Shown: positions 1-11,575, numbered from the stretch's first letter. The stretch is DNA of 64,000 nt from Chelonoidis abingdonii (GCF_003597395.2 NC_133770.1:80395225-80459224); one strand, 5' to 3'. The notes: generated by a model from the letters alone, not told the origin. Translations and numbers: made by a program.

Positions 1-429
1 CCTCATAGGTAATTTTATCATTTTTGTTGTGTGGACTCTCTAATTTGTCCACATTGGTCTTTAAGGGTGGTACCCAAATTGGAGATAATACTCCAGCTCA
101 TCCCTTACCAGTGCAGTGCCAAATAAAATGGAACAGTTACCTCCTGGGTTTTAAACATAACACTCCTGTTAATGCACACTAGAATTATATTGCAAATAGA
201 TTACATTGTTGGCTCATTCAATTTGTGATCCACTATAACTATGTAATTAATTGATAAACTTGTTTTTTTCTTCGGTATCCAGCATATTTAAGGTATTTTT
301 TTATTAAATAAAACTAAGTGCAATTTTTGTACATTAATTGATTTGAATATCCATCCAATTAGAGGTAGGTACATATCACAAGTAAAAAATTTAAGCTATT
401 TAATTGCTTAACTGTGTATAGATCTAGTG
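1..429. other. AT-rich sequence, no gene seen
   Basis: No coding potential or clear repeat family is visible. It may be the left part of an older repeat whose right end is the gatttaaatca-rich segment near 975, because the 430-730 element appears to be inserted into continuous AT-rich sequence of similar character. Confidence 0.4.
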
Positions 430-730
430 CAGGGGTTGGCACGAGTGCCGAAGGCGGCATGCAAGCTGATTTTCAGTGGCACTCACACTGCCCAGGTCCT
501 GGCCACTGCTCTGGGAGGCTCTGCAGTTTAATTTAATTTTAAATGAAGCTTCTAAAACATTTTGCAAACCTTATTTACTTTACATGCAACAATAGTTTAG
601 TTATATATTATAGACTTATAGAAAGAGACCGTCTAAAAACGTTAAAATGTATTACTGGCACGCGAAACCTTAAATTAGAATCAATAAATGAAGACTCGGC
701 ACACCACTTCTGAAAGGTTGCCGAACCCTG
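430..730. mobile_element. Short hAT-type non-autonomous element with perfect 8-bp TSD
   Basis: The 301-bp element begins CAGGGGTTGGCA and ends with the inverse TGCCGAACCCTG. It is flanked on both sides by the identical octamer atctagtg (422-429 and 731-738). CAGGG termini with 8-bp duplications are typical of hAT elements. There is no transposase open frame, so it is a deletion derivative or MITE. A GGCAC-rich motif lies just inside both ends. Confidence 0.85.
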
Positions 731-869
731 ATCTAGTGTATCCTGCTGATTAGTAAGAAGCAGCACCAAATTTAGCATAAAGGCAGTATTTAGTTGTAAA
801 TCAACATTTTAACGGTTACCAAACAATAAGAATCAACCTCTCTTATTTTCCTAAAGTATAAATAAAAAA

Positions 870-974
870 TATGATGAAGATCAATGGATTTAAACCAAGG
901 TTTCCTGCCTGCTGATTTAAATCATGATTAAAATCAATGATTTATATCACTGATTTAAAAATCAATCCACCCTG
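870..974. repeat. Dispersed repeat end with gatttaaatca motifs
   Basis: The segment has several near copies of gatttaaatca and ends aatcaatccaccctg, a terminus I recognise from a common reptile DNA element. Only the right end is clear; the left boundary is unknown. Confidence 0.45.
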
Positions 975-1165
975 GACTCAGGACACCTGTATTCAATTCC
1001 GGACTCAGCCACAGACTTCCTGTGTGACCTTAAGTCAGTCACTAGATTTACCTTGGGCTTCAATTCTCCATGTGTGAAACAGAGATACTATTTCCCCACC
1101 TCGCTGGAGTGCTGCAAAAACAAAATTAATTTCTGACTGCGAGGTGCTCAGATACTACAATGAAG
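967..1165 (+). repeat. MIR-like SINE copy
   Basis: The segment has the MIR core order: ggactcaggacacctgtatt, then cctgtgtgaccttaagtcag, then a cagagatactatttccccac segment, and ends aggtgctcagatactac. The wording matches the tRNA-derived CORE-SINE family of amniotes. It is old and diverged. Confidence 0.7.
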
Positions 1166-1887
1166 AAGACTAAATAAGCACCTGTGATTACAAACATTTA
1201 ACATTCCTGACTTAGACCGGCTTAATCAAATGCTGCGTTATATCTCCCCTGTCATGAGAGCCTCTGAATATAGGCACTCTCTTTTTGGTGGCCCACTACC
1301 AGCATTAGCAACTGTGGGAGTATTTCAGAAAAGAGGCCTACTAAGCCTTTGCCAAAGGAGCCTTCCAGCACTGAGCAACAGCATAGTTAAAACAGATCTA
1401 TGTTTGGAGGGGCTACATTATTTGGCTAGATCCTGAGCCCTTATTAAGAGTCTGGCTATTTCTCATCCCCGGTATAGTTACGTTTAAATATGTTTGTGTC
1501 CAAACAACATTAGAACCACATTTCAGACAACACATGTTTTCATTTTAAACTCTGGCTGTAGCTATTTTTAATGTCCATATGCAGGAGAAAGAAAAAATCT
1601 TCTAAATATGGCTGTATTATAAATGGTTATTTTTTGTGGTTTAGAAGACAGAACTTTGTCTCACTCCACTCCTGTAATGCTGCTTCTTAGTTGACCAGAG
1701 GGGTCACTATTGAGCAACATAAGATTCAGACCCAGATCCAAACTTTTCAGCCAGGGCTCATTTGCGTGAGTAAGTTACAATCATAGCACTCTTTAAGATG
1801 CTCAGCTAATAGGCGAGTACAGTGGAAGCTTTGCTTGCGTAAGGAGCACACAATTGGGAAGAGTCAATGGGAATTTTAGCTTGTACA
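1166..1887. other. Unassigned intergenic sequence
   Basis: No conserved protein, RNA gene or recognisable repeat is visible. A short plus-strand open frame at 1230-1436 has no recognisable similarity or splice context and is treated as chance. Confidence 0.5.
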
Positions 1888-2160
1888 GATGAATAGATTT
1901 TAAGGCCAGAAGGCACTGTTATATGATCAGCTAGCCTGACCTCCTTCCTAGCACAGGCCATTGAATCTCACCCAGTAATTCCTGTGCTGAGCCAAATCAT
2001 TTATGGTTGAACTGGACCCTACTTTGTACACAGATGTCCAATATTGATTTAAAAACCTCAAAGATGGGAACATTGACCAAATCCTTTGAGAAAAGGAGGT
2101 ACTGAACTCAACACAGCACCCCGTATTCACCAACCTATAGTGCTCCATCTTCCACTGCTA
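1888..2160 (-). mobile_element. CR1 LINE 3' fragment
   Basis: Read on the plus strand it has the phrases ttttaaggccagaaggcact, gatcagctagcctgacctcc and aatattgatttaaaaacctc. These correspond to the reverse complement of the CR1 3' end. The copy is 5'-truncated and contains no useful open frame. Confidence 0.65.
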
Positions 2161-2249
2161 TAGGACTTGCTAAACATAGAACCAATATACTGGGAATGTC
2201 AATTATATTGAAAGATTAAGTATTTACAAGAGTCAGATTTTGATTATAA

Positions 2250-2316
2250 ATAGTTCTAGCCATTCAGGGAGACCAATAGGCCTTTTCAACCTACCTATTC
2301 TATGATTCAAGTCAGT
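2250..2316 (+). mobile_element. CR1 3' tail scrap
   Basis: The stretch ends aggccttttcaacctaccta then ttctatgattc, the typical CR1 3' end with the ATTCTATGATT repeat unit. It is in the opposite orientation to the neighbouring CR1 fragment, so it is a separate insertion. Confidence 0.55.
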
Positions 2317-4264
2317 GATTTTACACTCAAACACCTTCCATTCCATGCACAGGAAAATGAAGTGATAAATGGAAGGCAGCGATGGCGCATTTCATTTTCA
2401 GCTCATATATCTGATGGTTTCTCACAGCTGACACTGGTTTTCTAATTCCTTCTGACTTCACTCAGGAATTTCTGCTCCAAAACACTTAGTATCTGAAAGC
2501 CCATCATGCCTCATGAAAGAAAAACAAGTCTTTCAAGATGGTCAAAATTAGCTACTGATACCAGTGACTAAAGGAAATCACAGCTGAAGTCTGCTTGTTC
2601 CAGGGTCATGTGGACAATACTGAATGTTTTGTACGTAGTATTTAGAAATAGTAGATTCCCCTCAGTAGGGCTAGTAGTTGGGCTAGTGAGAAGCCTAGCA
2701 CTCAGTTTTCACAATCCTAATGATCATCATCATTTGTCAGTGCCTTGTTTTATATTTCTAAACAAGAGAGGATACAGATCTATAGATAAACTACATTACA
2801 GTCAGGAGACTGAGCTGCAGAAGTAGGGTGGTATCTGGTCCTCTGACCTTTACAATATTGGATTCCCTATTGTTACCAAGAAAGGAATGTAACCCTGTAA
2901 CCTGAGAACATTTCGGAATGGCAATGGAGTGTTGCTGAGGGAACCAGAAGTGCAGTTCTTGTATCTAGTTTAATGTTATTTAGCAACTGCCCAAAATGTC
3001 AGTTTTGCTACAACTCAGAGTAGGGTGGTATTTGGCAGACTGTGTCCCCTAGGATAGCTCCTTGGGAAGGAGGATTGAAGTGCCCAATTAAACAAATCCA
3101 CTGGAGGTCACAGAGAAGGGGCAGGACCAGATTAAGGTAATCTAGGGCCCTGGGACACCACAACATGGAGGTCTCCTTGGCTCCACCCCCTAGTCCTGCC
3201 CTCACACTATAGCCCTGTTCTTCCATTCTCAGAAAGACAAAGCAGAATTACTGGGCCCCTCCAGGAACAGCAACAGGGCCTTCTACCCACAGGAACAGCA
3301 GAGGACCCCCAGCACTTATACATCCTGGCTGTAGGGTGTGTTGAGCATGCTGCACTCTAATGCAACTGTCACTCAGAGTCCTATGTTGACAGGGACTCCC
3401 AGAGCTGTGGGTCTTTCTCCACTTCAGGATAATTGTTTCAGGCTTTCTGCAGACTCAAACACATATCACTACATCAACCAACGCTTGATTCATGTTAAAA
3501 TTTTCTTCACCATCAGGAGGAATTAGTATTTAAGGAAAGATGAGATTGTGATGTAATCACAAGACTTCAGAAGTTGTGGCCCTAGGTAGAGGCCTGTACT
3601 GTCTATGCCTTCATCTGGCCCTGGGGGAAGAAAATAAAAAACAAAAACCACCAACATACAACACGTTCTTCCAGATAAAATTTCTGGAAGTTCTGTGGAA
3701 GAGTGAAATTATTGGATTTCCAAGACATCCTTTTGATATACCTAACAGAAGTCCAAATGAGGTATTTTTAATCCATCAAAAACTGAGCCAGGACAAGTAT
3801 TTATTGAGATTTATAATTTTAACTGTAATCGCTAATTGACATGGCCTCCAGCGCAGACCTGTTAGCTCACAACGACAAGGGAATCAGTGGATTGTAGACT
3901 TAATGAAAACTAGAGTGGGTGCCACGACATTAATCTTTCCGCTTTTTATATAAGCCACGCAGTTAAGCATCATCTTGAGTTTCCTTTGTTATGCAAAATA
4001 GCATATTTTGGAGGAGAAAGTCCAGACAAATTTGGCTTCCCTCAGCCATTTTCCAGTTATTGCTTCAGAGATTAAAGAATGCAAGGCACTTGACAAGGGA
4101 AGAACAAAGATATTCAGCCCATGATTGTATTAGACTGCTGAATTATATATTTAAGCTTTGTAAGCCTATGAAACATGAAAATACACACTGTTGCTAAAAT
4201 AATTAACTACACAAAGTAAAAACAACTGTCCTATCAATCATAAACAAATACTTCCATTATTCAT
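2317..4264. other. Unassigned intergenic sequence
   Basis: No gene recognised. The segment around 3000-3400 is richer in GC and contains gccctgggacacc and nearby phrases that resemble an old DNA or LTR repeat, but I cannot name it. The short open frames here show no family features. Confidence 0.4.
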
Positions 4265-4957
4265 AGGGCTCTACCAAATTCATGGTCTGTTTTGGTCAAT
4301 TTCACAGTTAGAGGATTTAAAAAGTTATAAATTTCATGATTTAAGATATTTAAATCTGAAATTTCAGTGGTGTAATTGTAGGGTTCCTGACCCAAAAGGG
4401 AGTAGTGGGGTGAGGGGGAGAGATCACAAGGTTATTGTAGGGGGGTCATGGTATTGCCACCCTTACTTCTGCACTGCTGCTGCTGGTGGCACTACCTTCA
4501 GAGCTTGGCAGCTGGAGAGTGGCAGCTGCTGGCTGGGAGCCCAGCCCCAAAGGCAGCACCACTGCCAGCAACACTGCAGAAGTAAGGATAGCATGGTATG
4601 GTATTGCCACCCTTACTTCTGCACTGCTGCCTTCAGAGCTGGGCCCTCAGACAGCAGCCACCACTCTTCAGCCGCCCATTGCCACCCTGACTTCTGTGCT
4701 GCTGCCTTCAGAGCTGGGTGTCTGGCCAGCAGTCGCCGCTTTCTGGCCAGCTCTGAAGGCAGTACAGAAGTCAGGGTGGCAATAACACATCCCTCCTACA
4801 GTAACCTTGCAACTCCGCTCCCGCCCCACGACCCCCCTTTTGGGTTGGGACCCCGTTTAGAGAAATGCTGGTCTCACCAGTGAAATCTGTGTAGTATAGG
4901 ATAAAAGTACACAAAGGACCAGATTTCATGGTCCATGACACATTTTTCATGGCCACT
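4265..4957. repeat. Dispersed DNA element with internal inverted GC-rich arms
   Basis: It starts agggctctaccaaattcatg and has ttcatggtccatgacacatt near its right end, a pattern I recognise from a common turtle repeat. The centre holds several copies of cacccttacttctgcactgc and gctgccttcagagctggg, with an inverted copy near 4750-4785, so the interior can fold on itself. The open frames at 4410-4883 and 4486-4785 are products of this repetition and are not genes. The right terminus seems truncated and no TSD was found. Confidence 0.65.
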
Positions 4958-5133
4958 TAGTCACTAAGATACTCTTAACATAGTGGAGTTCTAGCTCCTA
5001 AAGAAAGAGGAGACTGGACTGAGCTGGTATGAAATTCCTATTATTTCCATTCTATATATCTGAAGGTTGTGAGAACTAAGAATGAAAGATCAGATACACT
5101 AGTGAATAGCTGGCCAGATTGGCTTTGTGGTCT

Positions 5134-5213
5134 TGATTCGGCAAAGCACTTATGCACATACTTACCAAAGTCTGTGGGACTTAAGCACGTACTTAAGTGC
5201 TTTGCTGAATCAG
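5134..5213. repeat. Hairpin-type MITE, about 80 bp
   Basis: Left arm TGATTCGGCAAAGCACTTA and right arm TAAGTGCTTTGCTGAATCA are near-perfect inverse copies and leave a short loop. A half copy of the right arm occurs at about 5670-5703 (acttaagcacaagcttaagt then gctttgatgaatcag). Such fold-back elements are non-coding. Another hairpin of similar design lies at 58439-58544. Confidence 0.65.
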
Positions 5214-5751
5214 AGACTTTGAATAGAGGCCAAATATGTGCTCCCTTCAGAGAAATTAGTAGCCTGCCCTCTTTGACAATATGAGCCAATAAAGGAACAA
5301 ACTTCTCCACTCATTTTAATCGGCCAGGAAAGACAGGGATCTAAGCACAGATTGTAGCACAAAGTACTTCCAACCCATCTAGAACCTCTGTAAATGACAA
5401 TGGCTGAAAGTCAAGCAGCTGTGATCTAGTATTTACCTCTGCCAACACTGCATTGCTTCCATGAACACACACAGAAGATATCCAAGTCTAATTGATTTTA
5501 TCTGCAAAGTAATGAGAAGCTTCCGCACCACACCTCTGAGCTACCTGAGTGTTTCCTTTTCATTTCAGATCCATTTGTTTCTGGCAGACCCTATACTAAA
5601 CATCAGGTCAATTGTATACTGGGAATGGGGTAAGGTAGGAAGTGTGTGTTTCACTGAGTCTGCCTGGGACTTAAGCACAAGCTTAAGTGCTTTGATGAAT
5701 CAGGTCCTTAATGAGTTTTATTCTGTGGTTTCACAAGTGTCAGCTCAGCTC

Positions 5752-6252
5752 CAGGGCCGGTGCAACCATTTAGGCGACCTAGGCGGTCGCCTAGGGTGGT
5801 AGGATTTGGGGGAGGGGAGGCGGCATTTTCTTCGGCAGCGACCGTGGACCTTCGGCCGTCCCGGTCACTGCCAGCATTTAGGTGGAGGGAGCTGGGGCAG
5901 GGTTGTGCAGGGAGGGCCACCTGCAGCAAGTAAGGGGAGGGGGGGCGGCACGCAGGGGAACTCCCCACCCCAGCTCACCCCTGCCCCACCTCCTCTGAGC
6001 ACGCCATGGCTGCTTCACTTTCTCCCACCTCCCAGGCTTACGGTGCCTAAGCTGATTGGGAGAAGTGAAGCAGCGATGGCGTGCTCAGGGTGGAGGCGGA
6101 GCAGGGGTGAGCTGGGGCGGGGGGGCGCCTCAGGGCAGAGGTGGGGAGCTTCCGCAGGGGGGGCGGGCTCCTCAGGGTGGGGGTTCGGGGATGGGGGAGG
6201 GCGCAAGGTGGAAGTGTCACCTAGGGCGCCAAACATCCTTCCACCAGCCCTG
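5752..6252. mobile_element. GC-rich hAT-type element with perfect 8-bp TSD
   Basis: The 501-bp element starts CAGGGCCGGTGCAACC and ends ccaccagccctg. The identical octamer ctcagctc flanks it at 5744-5751 and 6253-6260. Just inside the left end is the palindrome-like gcgacctaggcggtcgccta. The same family occurs at 53721-54306 in the opposite orientation. Several open frames of 70-165 codons cross it on both strands, but they are low-complexity glycine, proline and arginine runs and do not resemble a transposase. Confidence 0.88.
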
Positions 6253-6260
6253 CTCAGCTC

Positions 6261-7727
6261 TCATACTATTTTGATGAGCACTATAAAAAAAGCCAAAAAA
6301 TAAAAATAAACATGAAAGACTGAGTGCACTCAGTAGCTATGGTGGATGCACTAGTGTTGGCACAACATCTGTTCAGACAGATGCCTGTGTATTCATTTGT
6401 TCTTTAAACTAGCATATTGGTGCACTTGGAATCACATCAAACATAAAAGAAGGACAGGTCCCTACCCCATGGAGCTTACGTTCTGTCTGAACCAAAACAG
6501 CAATTTTCCATTATGTAAAATCTTGCTACGTATTTTAGGATCCAGAAGGCCAAACATTCTATTCAGACAAATCAGCTTGTTCTGATTACAAACTTTTTCG
6601 TGAGTTTTCTCTAGATAATATGTCATGCGTATGGTGGTCCTACAGGGAAACTCTTTCCACCTTTGCATGTCAAATCTCATCTAAAAGGAAGGAATCTCTG
6701 CATCCATTATAGAAGCTTGTTTTTAATTTTAAAAATACCTGACTCAATTGCAGCACTAAAGCAGTTTTTAAAACAACCAGGGGCACTGCCTCCTCACACA
6801 GGGGATCCAAGGGCTGTAGACCCAGCAAATATGCAGCTAACTGATGTGCAAAAAAGTTTCTACAAGAAGTGTACAGAGCAAGGCACTTGCCTAGATTAAA
6901 GTTAAAATGTGCAGAAACAGAAAAAGGCAGAACCAGATACATTAGCAGGGGTTTAAAACAATCAACTTGTTACGCACTGAACACTCCAGTTTCATATATA
7001 ATGCCCAACCCCCCAGACTAGAGAAAATACTTTAAAATGCCTCTTAATAAGCCTGTGCATTGCATAGTGTTGGTGCTTAACAACATTCAACACCTTTGTA
7101 TGAATATGAAAATTTTGAATTTTTAAAGAATACATTAATTTTTAAAACATGGGTGCCAATGCACAGAAAATTAATTTTACTCTCTCCAAACTAACATGAT
7201 TTTAGCCTGCATCTGCCTTCTCAGTCCCTCCTTGCCAGTCCTGACAAACACCCCACAAGTTCCTTTTCTATTTCTAGACTTACGTTTTCTCCAACTCTTC
7301 AGATCAAAACCATTTTTATTATAAACAGAGCGATGAATTCAGCCCCAGCATAGGCGAGTTATGTCAACAGGAATTGCACCTGTCCATGTAATGGCTGAAT
7401 TTGCACCATATTTCTTATAAACCGGTAAAAAACTGTCCATCCTGCATATCTTTAACAATCCTAGAGATTACTAAGAGCCAAGAGCAAGTAACAGGGATAC
7501 GCTCCACAGAGCATTAGAGAGCTCCAAACAAAATGTGTGAAATAAAAACATCCCTTTGGCTAAACACCTATTTTATTTACATCATCCTAAATTCAGCCTT
7601 TTTACTGCTTTGTTTTCACATCTTCCTCTCCTGCCCTCAATGAACCTTGGAAAGGTTGGGTTTTTTTTGTGTAAAACCAGAGAGGCTTTGAGACAAAGTG
7701 CCTCACTATGTGTTTGTACATTACCTA
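6261..7727. other. Unassigned intergenic sequence
   Basis: No gene seen. A scrap with caggtccctaccccatggag at about 6456-6480 may be part of an L2/MIR-type tail. The overlapping open frames near 6462-6942 have no recognisable family features. Confidence 0.4.
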
Positions 7728-8060
7728 CCAGGTGGGTTCTAAATCTGAGGGTCATGACCCCCAAGGGGATCATGAACAGCTATTTAAGAGGTCATGGCCA
7801 CCCTCCCCTTCCCTACTGCTAAATGAGAGGCAGTTCCTGGCTAGATGGAAAGGGGGATGCTGCTATGGAAAAGCAGAGAATTACAAGTCTACCGCTATGG
7901 GGCTCCAGTCTTGACTGGGGCCTTTGAATAACAGTCTAAATAATCATCATTCTAACAGTATTGTAAAACCCAGAAGCTGTGCCATACTAAGCCATGTAGC
8001 TGACAATAAATCATCATTCGGCTTTCATTGCAGTGCACCTTTAAATGTAAAGGCACCTTC
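7728..8060. repeat. Possible old hAT-like repeat
   Basis: The start caggtgggttctaaatctga and the following gggtcatgacccccaagggg resemble the start of a hAT-type repeat family related to the element at 28219-28437. The right end is not clear. Confidence 0.35.
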
Positions 8061-8299
8061 CTCCTTGTTGAAGGGGTGCTGTGACTATGTGTTTCTTTTC
8101 AGAGGTAGAGCACCGCAATGGTTCACTGTGCTCATGTGACCATTCTTATGCTACCTTCCTGTCATGGAGACTTTACTTTTGTTCTTTCTTTGTAAGTTTC
8201 CCCTAATCTGAAATCAAACCATGTTTTGATTTTTTTTTTTTTATTATTTGTGTATGGGGGGAAGGGGAGAGAACACAATGACAACAGAAGCTTCACAAG

Positions 8300-8364
8300 G
8301 AAATGGGTGCTCTGTGGAAAGACTCTGTGGAAAGACTGTGGAAATGGGTGCTCTGTGGAAAGAC
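8300..8364. repeat. Short tandem repeat, unit about 41 bp
   Basis: The string gaaatgggtgctctgtggaa agac occurs at 8300 and again at 8341. Inside the first unit the ctctgtggaaagac half is also doubled, so repetition is visible at two scales. It is non-coding. Confidence 0.75.
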
Positions 8365-8791
8365 AAGAAAGCTACCCGGTCCAAGGAAAGTACAGAATAA
8401 AAGGGAGAGAATGATTTGCATTCATCCAGCACCCTCAGGCAAGTCAGGCAGGCTAACACGTACTAATGGGTTTGAAGGAACAGTCCCCAAGTCACCAGGC
8501 CCAATTCTGTGCTTATGGAAGAAGGTATTGCTGCATTACACATACCACGGGTTTTTTCTAAAGCTGGAATGGGTGAACCCGATATAAAGAAGTCTCCCTA
8601 CTGAATACTCAACTGCAATTTATGAGAAATCATGTATGTCACGGAAGAGTTAGAGAGAGAGAAAAGCAGGAGTGAGAAGGGTCATCGAAAGGAAAGGAAA
8701 GCTACCTACAGTCAGAAGGTGGGGGTGGGGATTTGAACAAAAAGATGAGCCACATACTGAAGATGGAGAGTAATACCAAGCATTCCAAAAA

Positions 8792-8960
8792 TCAGGAGTC
8801 AAGCCTAAAAAATCATGAGATTTATTTAGCTCATGATTTTTAAAACAAAATTGGGGTTTATTCCTCCTCCTGCTTTTTTTCCCCTAGTTTGAGCCCCACA
8901 ACTTTGAAGACAACTTACTTAAGCCAAAAATAGCAATGAGATTCTCACTTGACTCCAGGA
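8792..8960. repeat. Small MITE-like repeat with inverted ends
   Basis: The left end reads tcaggagtcaagcc and the right end cttgactccagga, an inverse match. Between them are aaaatcatgagatttattta and gtttgagccccacaactttg, which I recognise from a dispersed reptile repeat. No TSD was defined. Confidence 0.5.
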
Positions 8961-9418
8961 GCTGGAGCTCTTAAGAAAAAGACCAAACATTGCACAAGTG
9001 ATAGGATGGAAGATGAGAAGCCAGACAGAAAATAGAAAACAGCAAGATGGGGAGTGAGAAGTGGGAGAAAAGATGGATATGCAATTTATTTTTAAACATA
9101 GCTACAGACTATGCTGCTCCTACTATCCCCATAGTCTATCTTTTGGGGACCTTCAGTGTCAGAGCCATACAGGCAAATCCGTTAGCTTCTCTTGTAAGCC
9201 ACATTTGCCACATGGGAAGGTATTTTGCCAAAATGGACTATTTCCCTTTTCTCTTGATGGTTCCATGGATCCCTATGCTTCTAGAGTTAGGTTATTGGAC
9301 ACTTATACCAGTGGATGTGTCCAAATCTTTGCTGGGCACTCATCTTAAGCCTCTTGCCACAAGGCCCCTCCTTAGTTAGTCAGAAAAGTTTTGAAACTTT
9401 GATTCACTGATGAGGGGG

Positions 9419-10019
9419 TGTCATGGGTACTCACCACTAGCAGCCCCTCCTGCTGGCCATCCTGGGAATTATCTCCCCCAGGCATGCACTCTCCCTCTGG
9501 TAGTGTTTTCACCTGTCCTGTCTCACTCTGCGGCCCCTCTCGCTCCTGGATCTGCAGTCTTTTCTCTGTGGCTTGGCCCTCTGGGCAGGTCACTCAGATC
9601 CTCCCCTTGCAGGGAACGGAGTCCTTCCAGACCCACTATCTGGCTGGCATCTCCAATGCCCTTGCCTCTCCCCAGTGGCTGGTAAGGGAACCCAGGCCCA
9701 CTCTCTACACTGGGTTCCAACTATAACAAGCAGCCAAGGTCTCTGCATGGTCTGATCTCTTCCTGCTGTTTCCCTGGGCTTCTTCCCACTCATTTGGCTT
9801 GCCAGCCTCCCAACTCCTTCCATCCCAGGACTAACTGCAGCCTACTTCCTTGCTGCCATCTTGCTGCTCCCTCATCCTAGGCTTTATACTGACCCCAGCT
9901 TGTTCCTGACATCTGAGTTTCCTTCTAATTAGTGGCAGGTTTCCTGGCTCCTCTTCCAGGTGCACCCAGTGGCCACCTTTACTCCTCTCAACCCTGGATG
10001 GGGTAGACACCCCATCACA
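9419..10019 (-). repeat. LTR (3' LTR on the minus strand)
   Basis: It shares long stretches with 12988-13620, for example agcagcccctcctgctggc and agcagccaaggtctctgcat. It ends in TG...CA form: plus-strand start tgtcatggg, plus-strand end ccccatcaca. Open frames in it are not conserved between the two LTR copies. Confidence 0.8.
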
Positions 10020-10159
10020 TACCCTTCCCCTCAAGCATAACCCTTGGGGGTATGGATGCCACCTGCCCTGCATTTGCCATAATTGGGCCCTCAGGTCATT
10101 CCTTTCCTGTTTTGCTTTCTCCATGTGGATATGCAAATTATGCTGGTTCTCCATGGTAT

Positions 10160-10390
10160 CCTAAAGCTCGTCCTTTTGGAACTCCAGATCTTCTTCAGCT
10201 ATTCACAGGGCTTGCTCTGCTGCTGCTAGCTTCTCCTGGAGTGCCTTCAGTTGTCCCACAGGATCCCCTGACTCCCTTTCCCACAGGATCTGAGTTTCCA
10301 CCACTGTCTGATTTGCTCTGATGTTCATACATCAGTCTGACTGCACATTCTCTATACCAGTCATTTTATCTTCTAGTTCCTTCCTAGCCA
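10160..10390 (-). pseudogene. Coiled-coil-like coding remnant in the LTR element
   Basis: On the minus strand one frame reads LKALQEKLAAAEQAL and EEDLEFQKDEL with a few internal stops. The regular leucine and charged spacing suggests a coiled coil. It lies after the zinc-knuckle region and before the polypurine tract, where pol would begin in an autonomous element. Confidence 0.4.
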
Positions 10391-10575
10391 CTACTGGGTG
10401 TGTGCATTGACCCCCTGGCCAGGTCCACAGTCATCACTGCCAGGTCTACCCTGGTGGTCTCTGGTATATTCCAGTCTCTGGACACCTCCTCTTTCCCTCC
10501 CACCCCCCCCCAAACTCTCTGGGGCTGGTGCCTTCCCCTTTGCTACCTGCCCTTTCTTAAAAGGGCAGTGCCTTT

Positions 10576-10863
10576 TTATATAGTCGACCTGCTGAAACAA
10601 ACCCTTTGCCTAGCCATTTCAGCAGGCCACACTTTGGACTCCTCTACTCTAATCATGCCTCCTCCTGAGTTAGCCTTCACCCTGCAGCTTATAGATGGGC
10701 ATTGCCTTCTTAGGTGCCCCTGCTGACTGCAGGCAAGATCTGCCCCTGCCTGTCCTGTTCTCCCTACAGGATGGGCTCTTGGCCTTCCTTCTTTCCCTGT
10801 CTTCTGTGTGATGCTTCTTGTCCCTGTACAGGTAGGGGCAGGGCTGGCTTTAGGCCAATTCAA
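10576..10863 (-). pseudogene. Gag-like fragment with degenerate zinc knuckle
   Basis: Within this frame the segment CSQQGHLRRQC (about 10699-10732) has the C-x4-H-x4-C part of a retroviral-type zinc knuckle. The first cysteine of the usual four ligands is missing. Downstream, a second possible knuckle region (KRHCPFKK) appears in another frame near 10545-10600, so at least one frameshift separates the two. The 5' end of this frame runs into the hAT element at 10839, so residues before that are not part of the original Gag. Confidence 0.5.
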
Positions 10864-10979
10864 CCAATTCCTCTGAATCGGGCCCCGCCCCTAAGAGAGC
10901 CCCACGCCCAAGCCCCAGTACGGTGTACCGGCAAAAGCCAGTGCGCTGTACTGGAGTGGCCCAGCTTCCCCAGGGGGAG

Positions 10980-11575
10980 ATTTAAAAGGCCTGGGGCTCC
11001 CAGCAGGGGCTAGAGCCCCAGGCCCTTTAAATTGCCACCAGAGCACCACTGCTGGAGCCCTGGGGTAGGGCTGTGGGGCTCTGGGGGCTATTTAAAAAGT
11101 CTGGGACTCCCATCGCTTCTACTGCCCCTGCCCTTTAAATAGCCCCCAGAACCCCACTGCTTCCCCAGGGTTCCCGTGGGTACGTAAAGGGCTGGGGCGG
11201 TAGAAGAAGGGGAGCCCCGGCCCTTTAAATACCCCCAGAGCCCTGGGGTAGCGGGGGGCTCCGGGGGCTATTTAAAGGGCTGGGGCTTCAGCTGCCTCTG
11301 CCACCTCGGTCCTTTAAATAGCCACCAAAGCCACACTACTTCCCCAGGGCTCCCTCAGCTATTTAAAGGGCTGGGGCAGTAGAAGCAGGGGAGCCCCGGG
11401 CTCTTTAAATAGCCCCCAGAGCCCTGGGGTAGTGAGGGGCGCTCCAGCTGCCTCTGCTGCCCTGGTCCTTTAAATAGCCCCCGGAGCCCCGCCACTTCCC
11501 CAGGGCTCCCGCGCCTATTTACAGGGCTGGGGCAGTGGAAGCAGGGGAGCCCCGAGCCCTTTAAATAGCCCCTGA
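10980..11575. repeat. Degenerate minisatellite with alternating inverted units
   Basis: The motif ctatttaaagggctggggc alternates with its inverse gccctttaaatagcccc, separated by agaagcaggggagccccg-type spacers and cccagagccctggggtag. About four to five pairs are visible. Every pair could fold into a hairpin. The TTTAAA cores recur throughout. Confidence 0.8.

Noticed and set aside
4410..4883. 157-codon frame with CHPYFCTAA-type repeats
   Set aside because: The repetition mirrors the internal repeats of a dispersed DNA element; it is not a cysteine-rich protein gene.
5708..6303. Overlapping frames up to 165 codons
   Set aside because: They cross the boundaries of a GC-rich MITE and have no domain; composition explains the lack of stops.
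10980..11575. Alternating repeats considered as a CRISPR-like array
   Set aside because: The units are inverted, unequal and without unique spacers; the host is a vertebrate genome and the array is inside a transposon.
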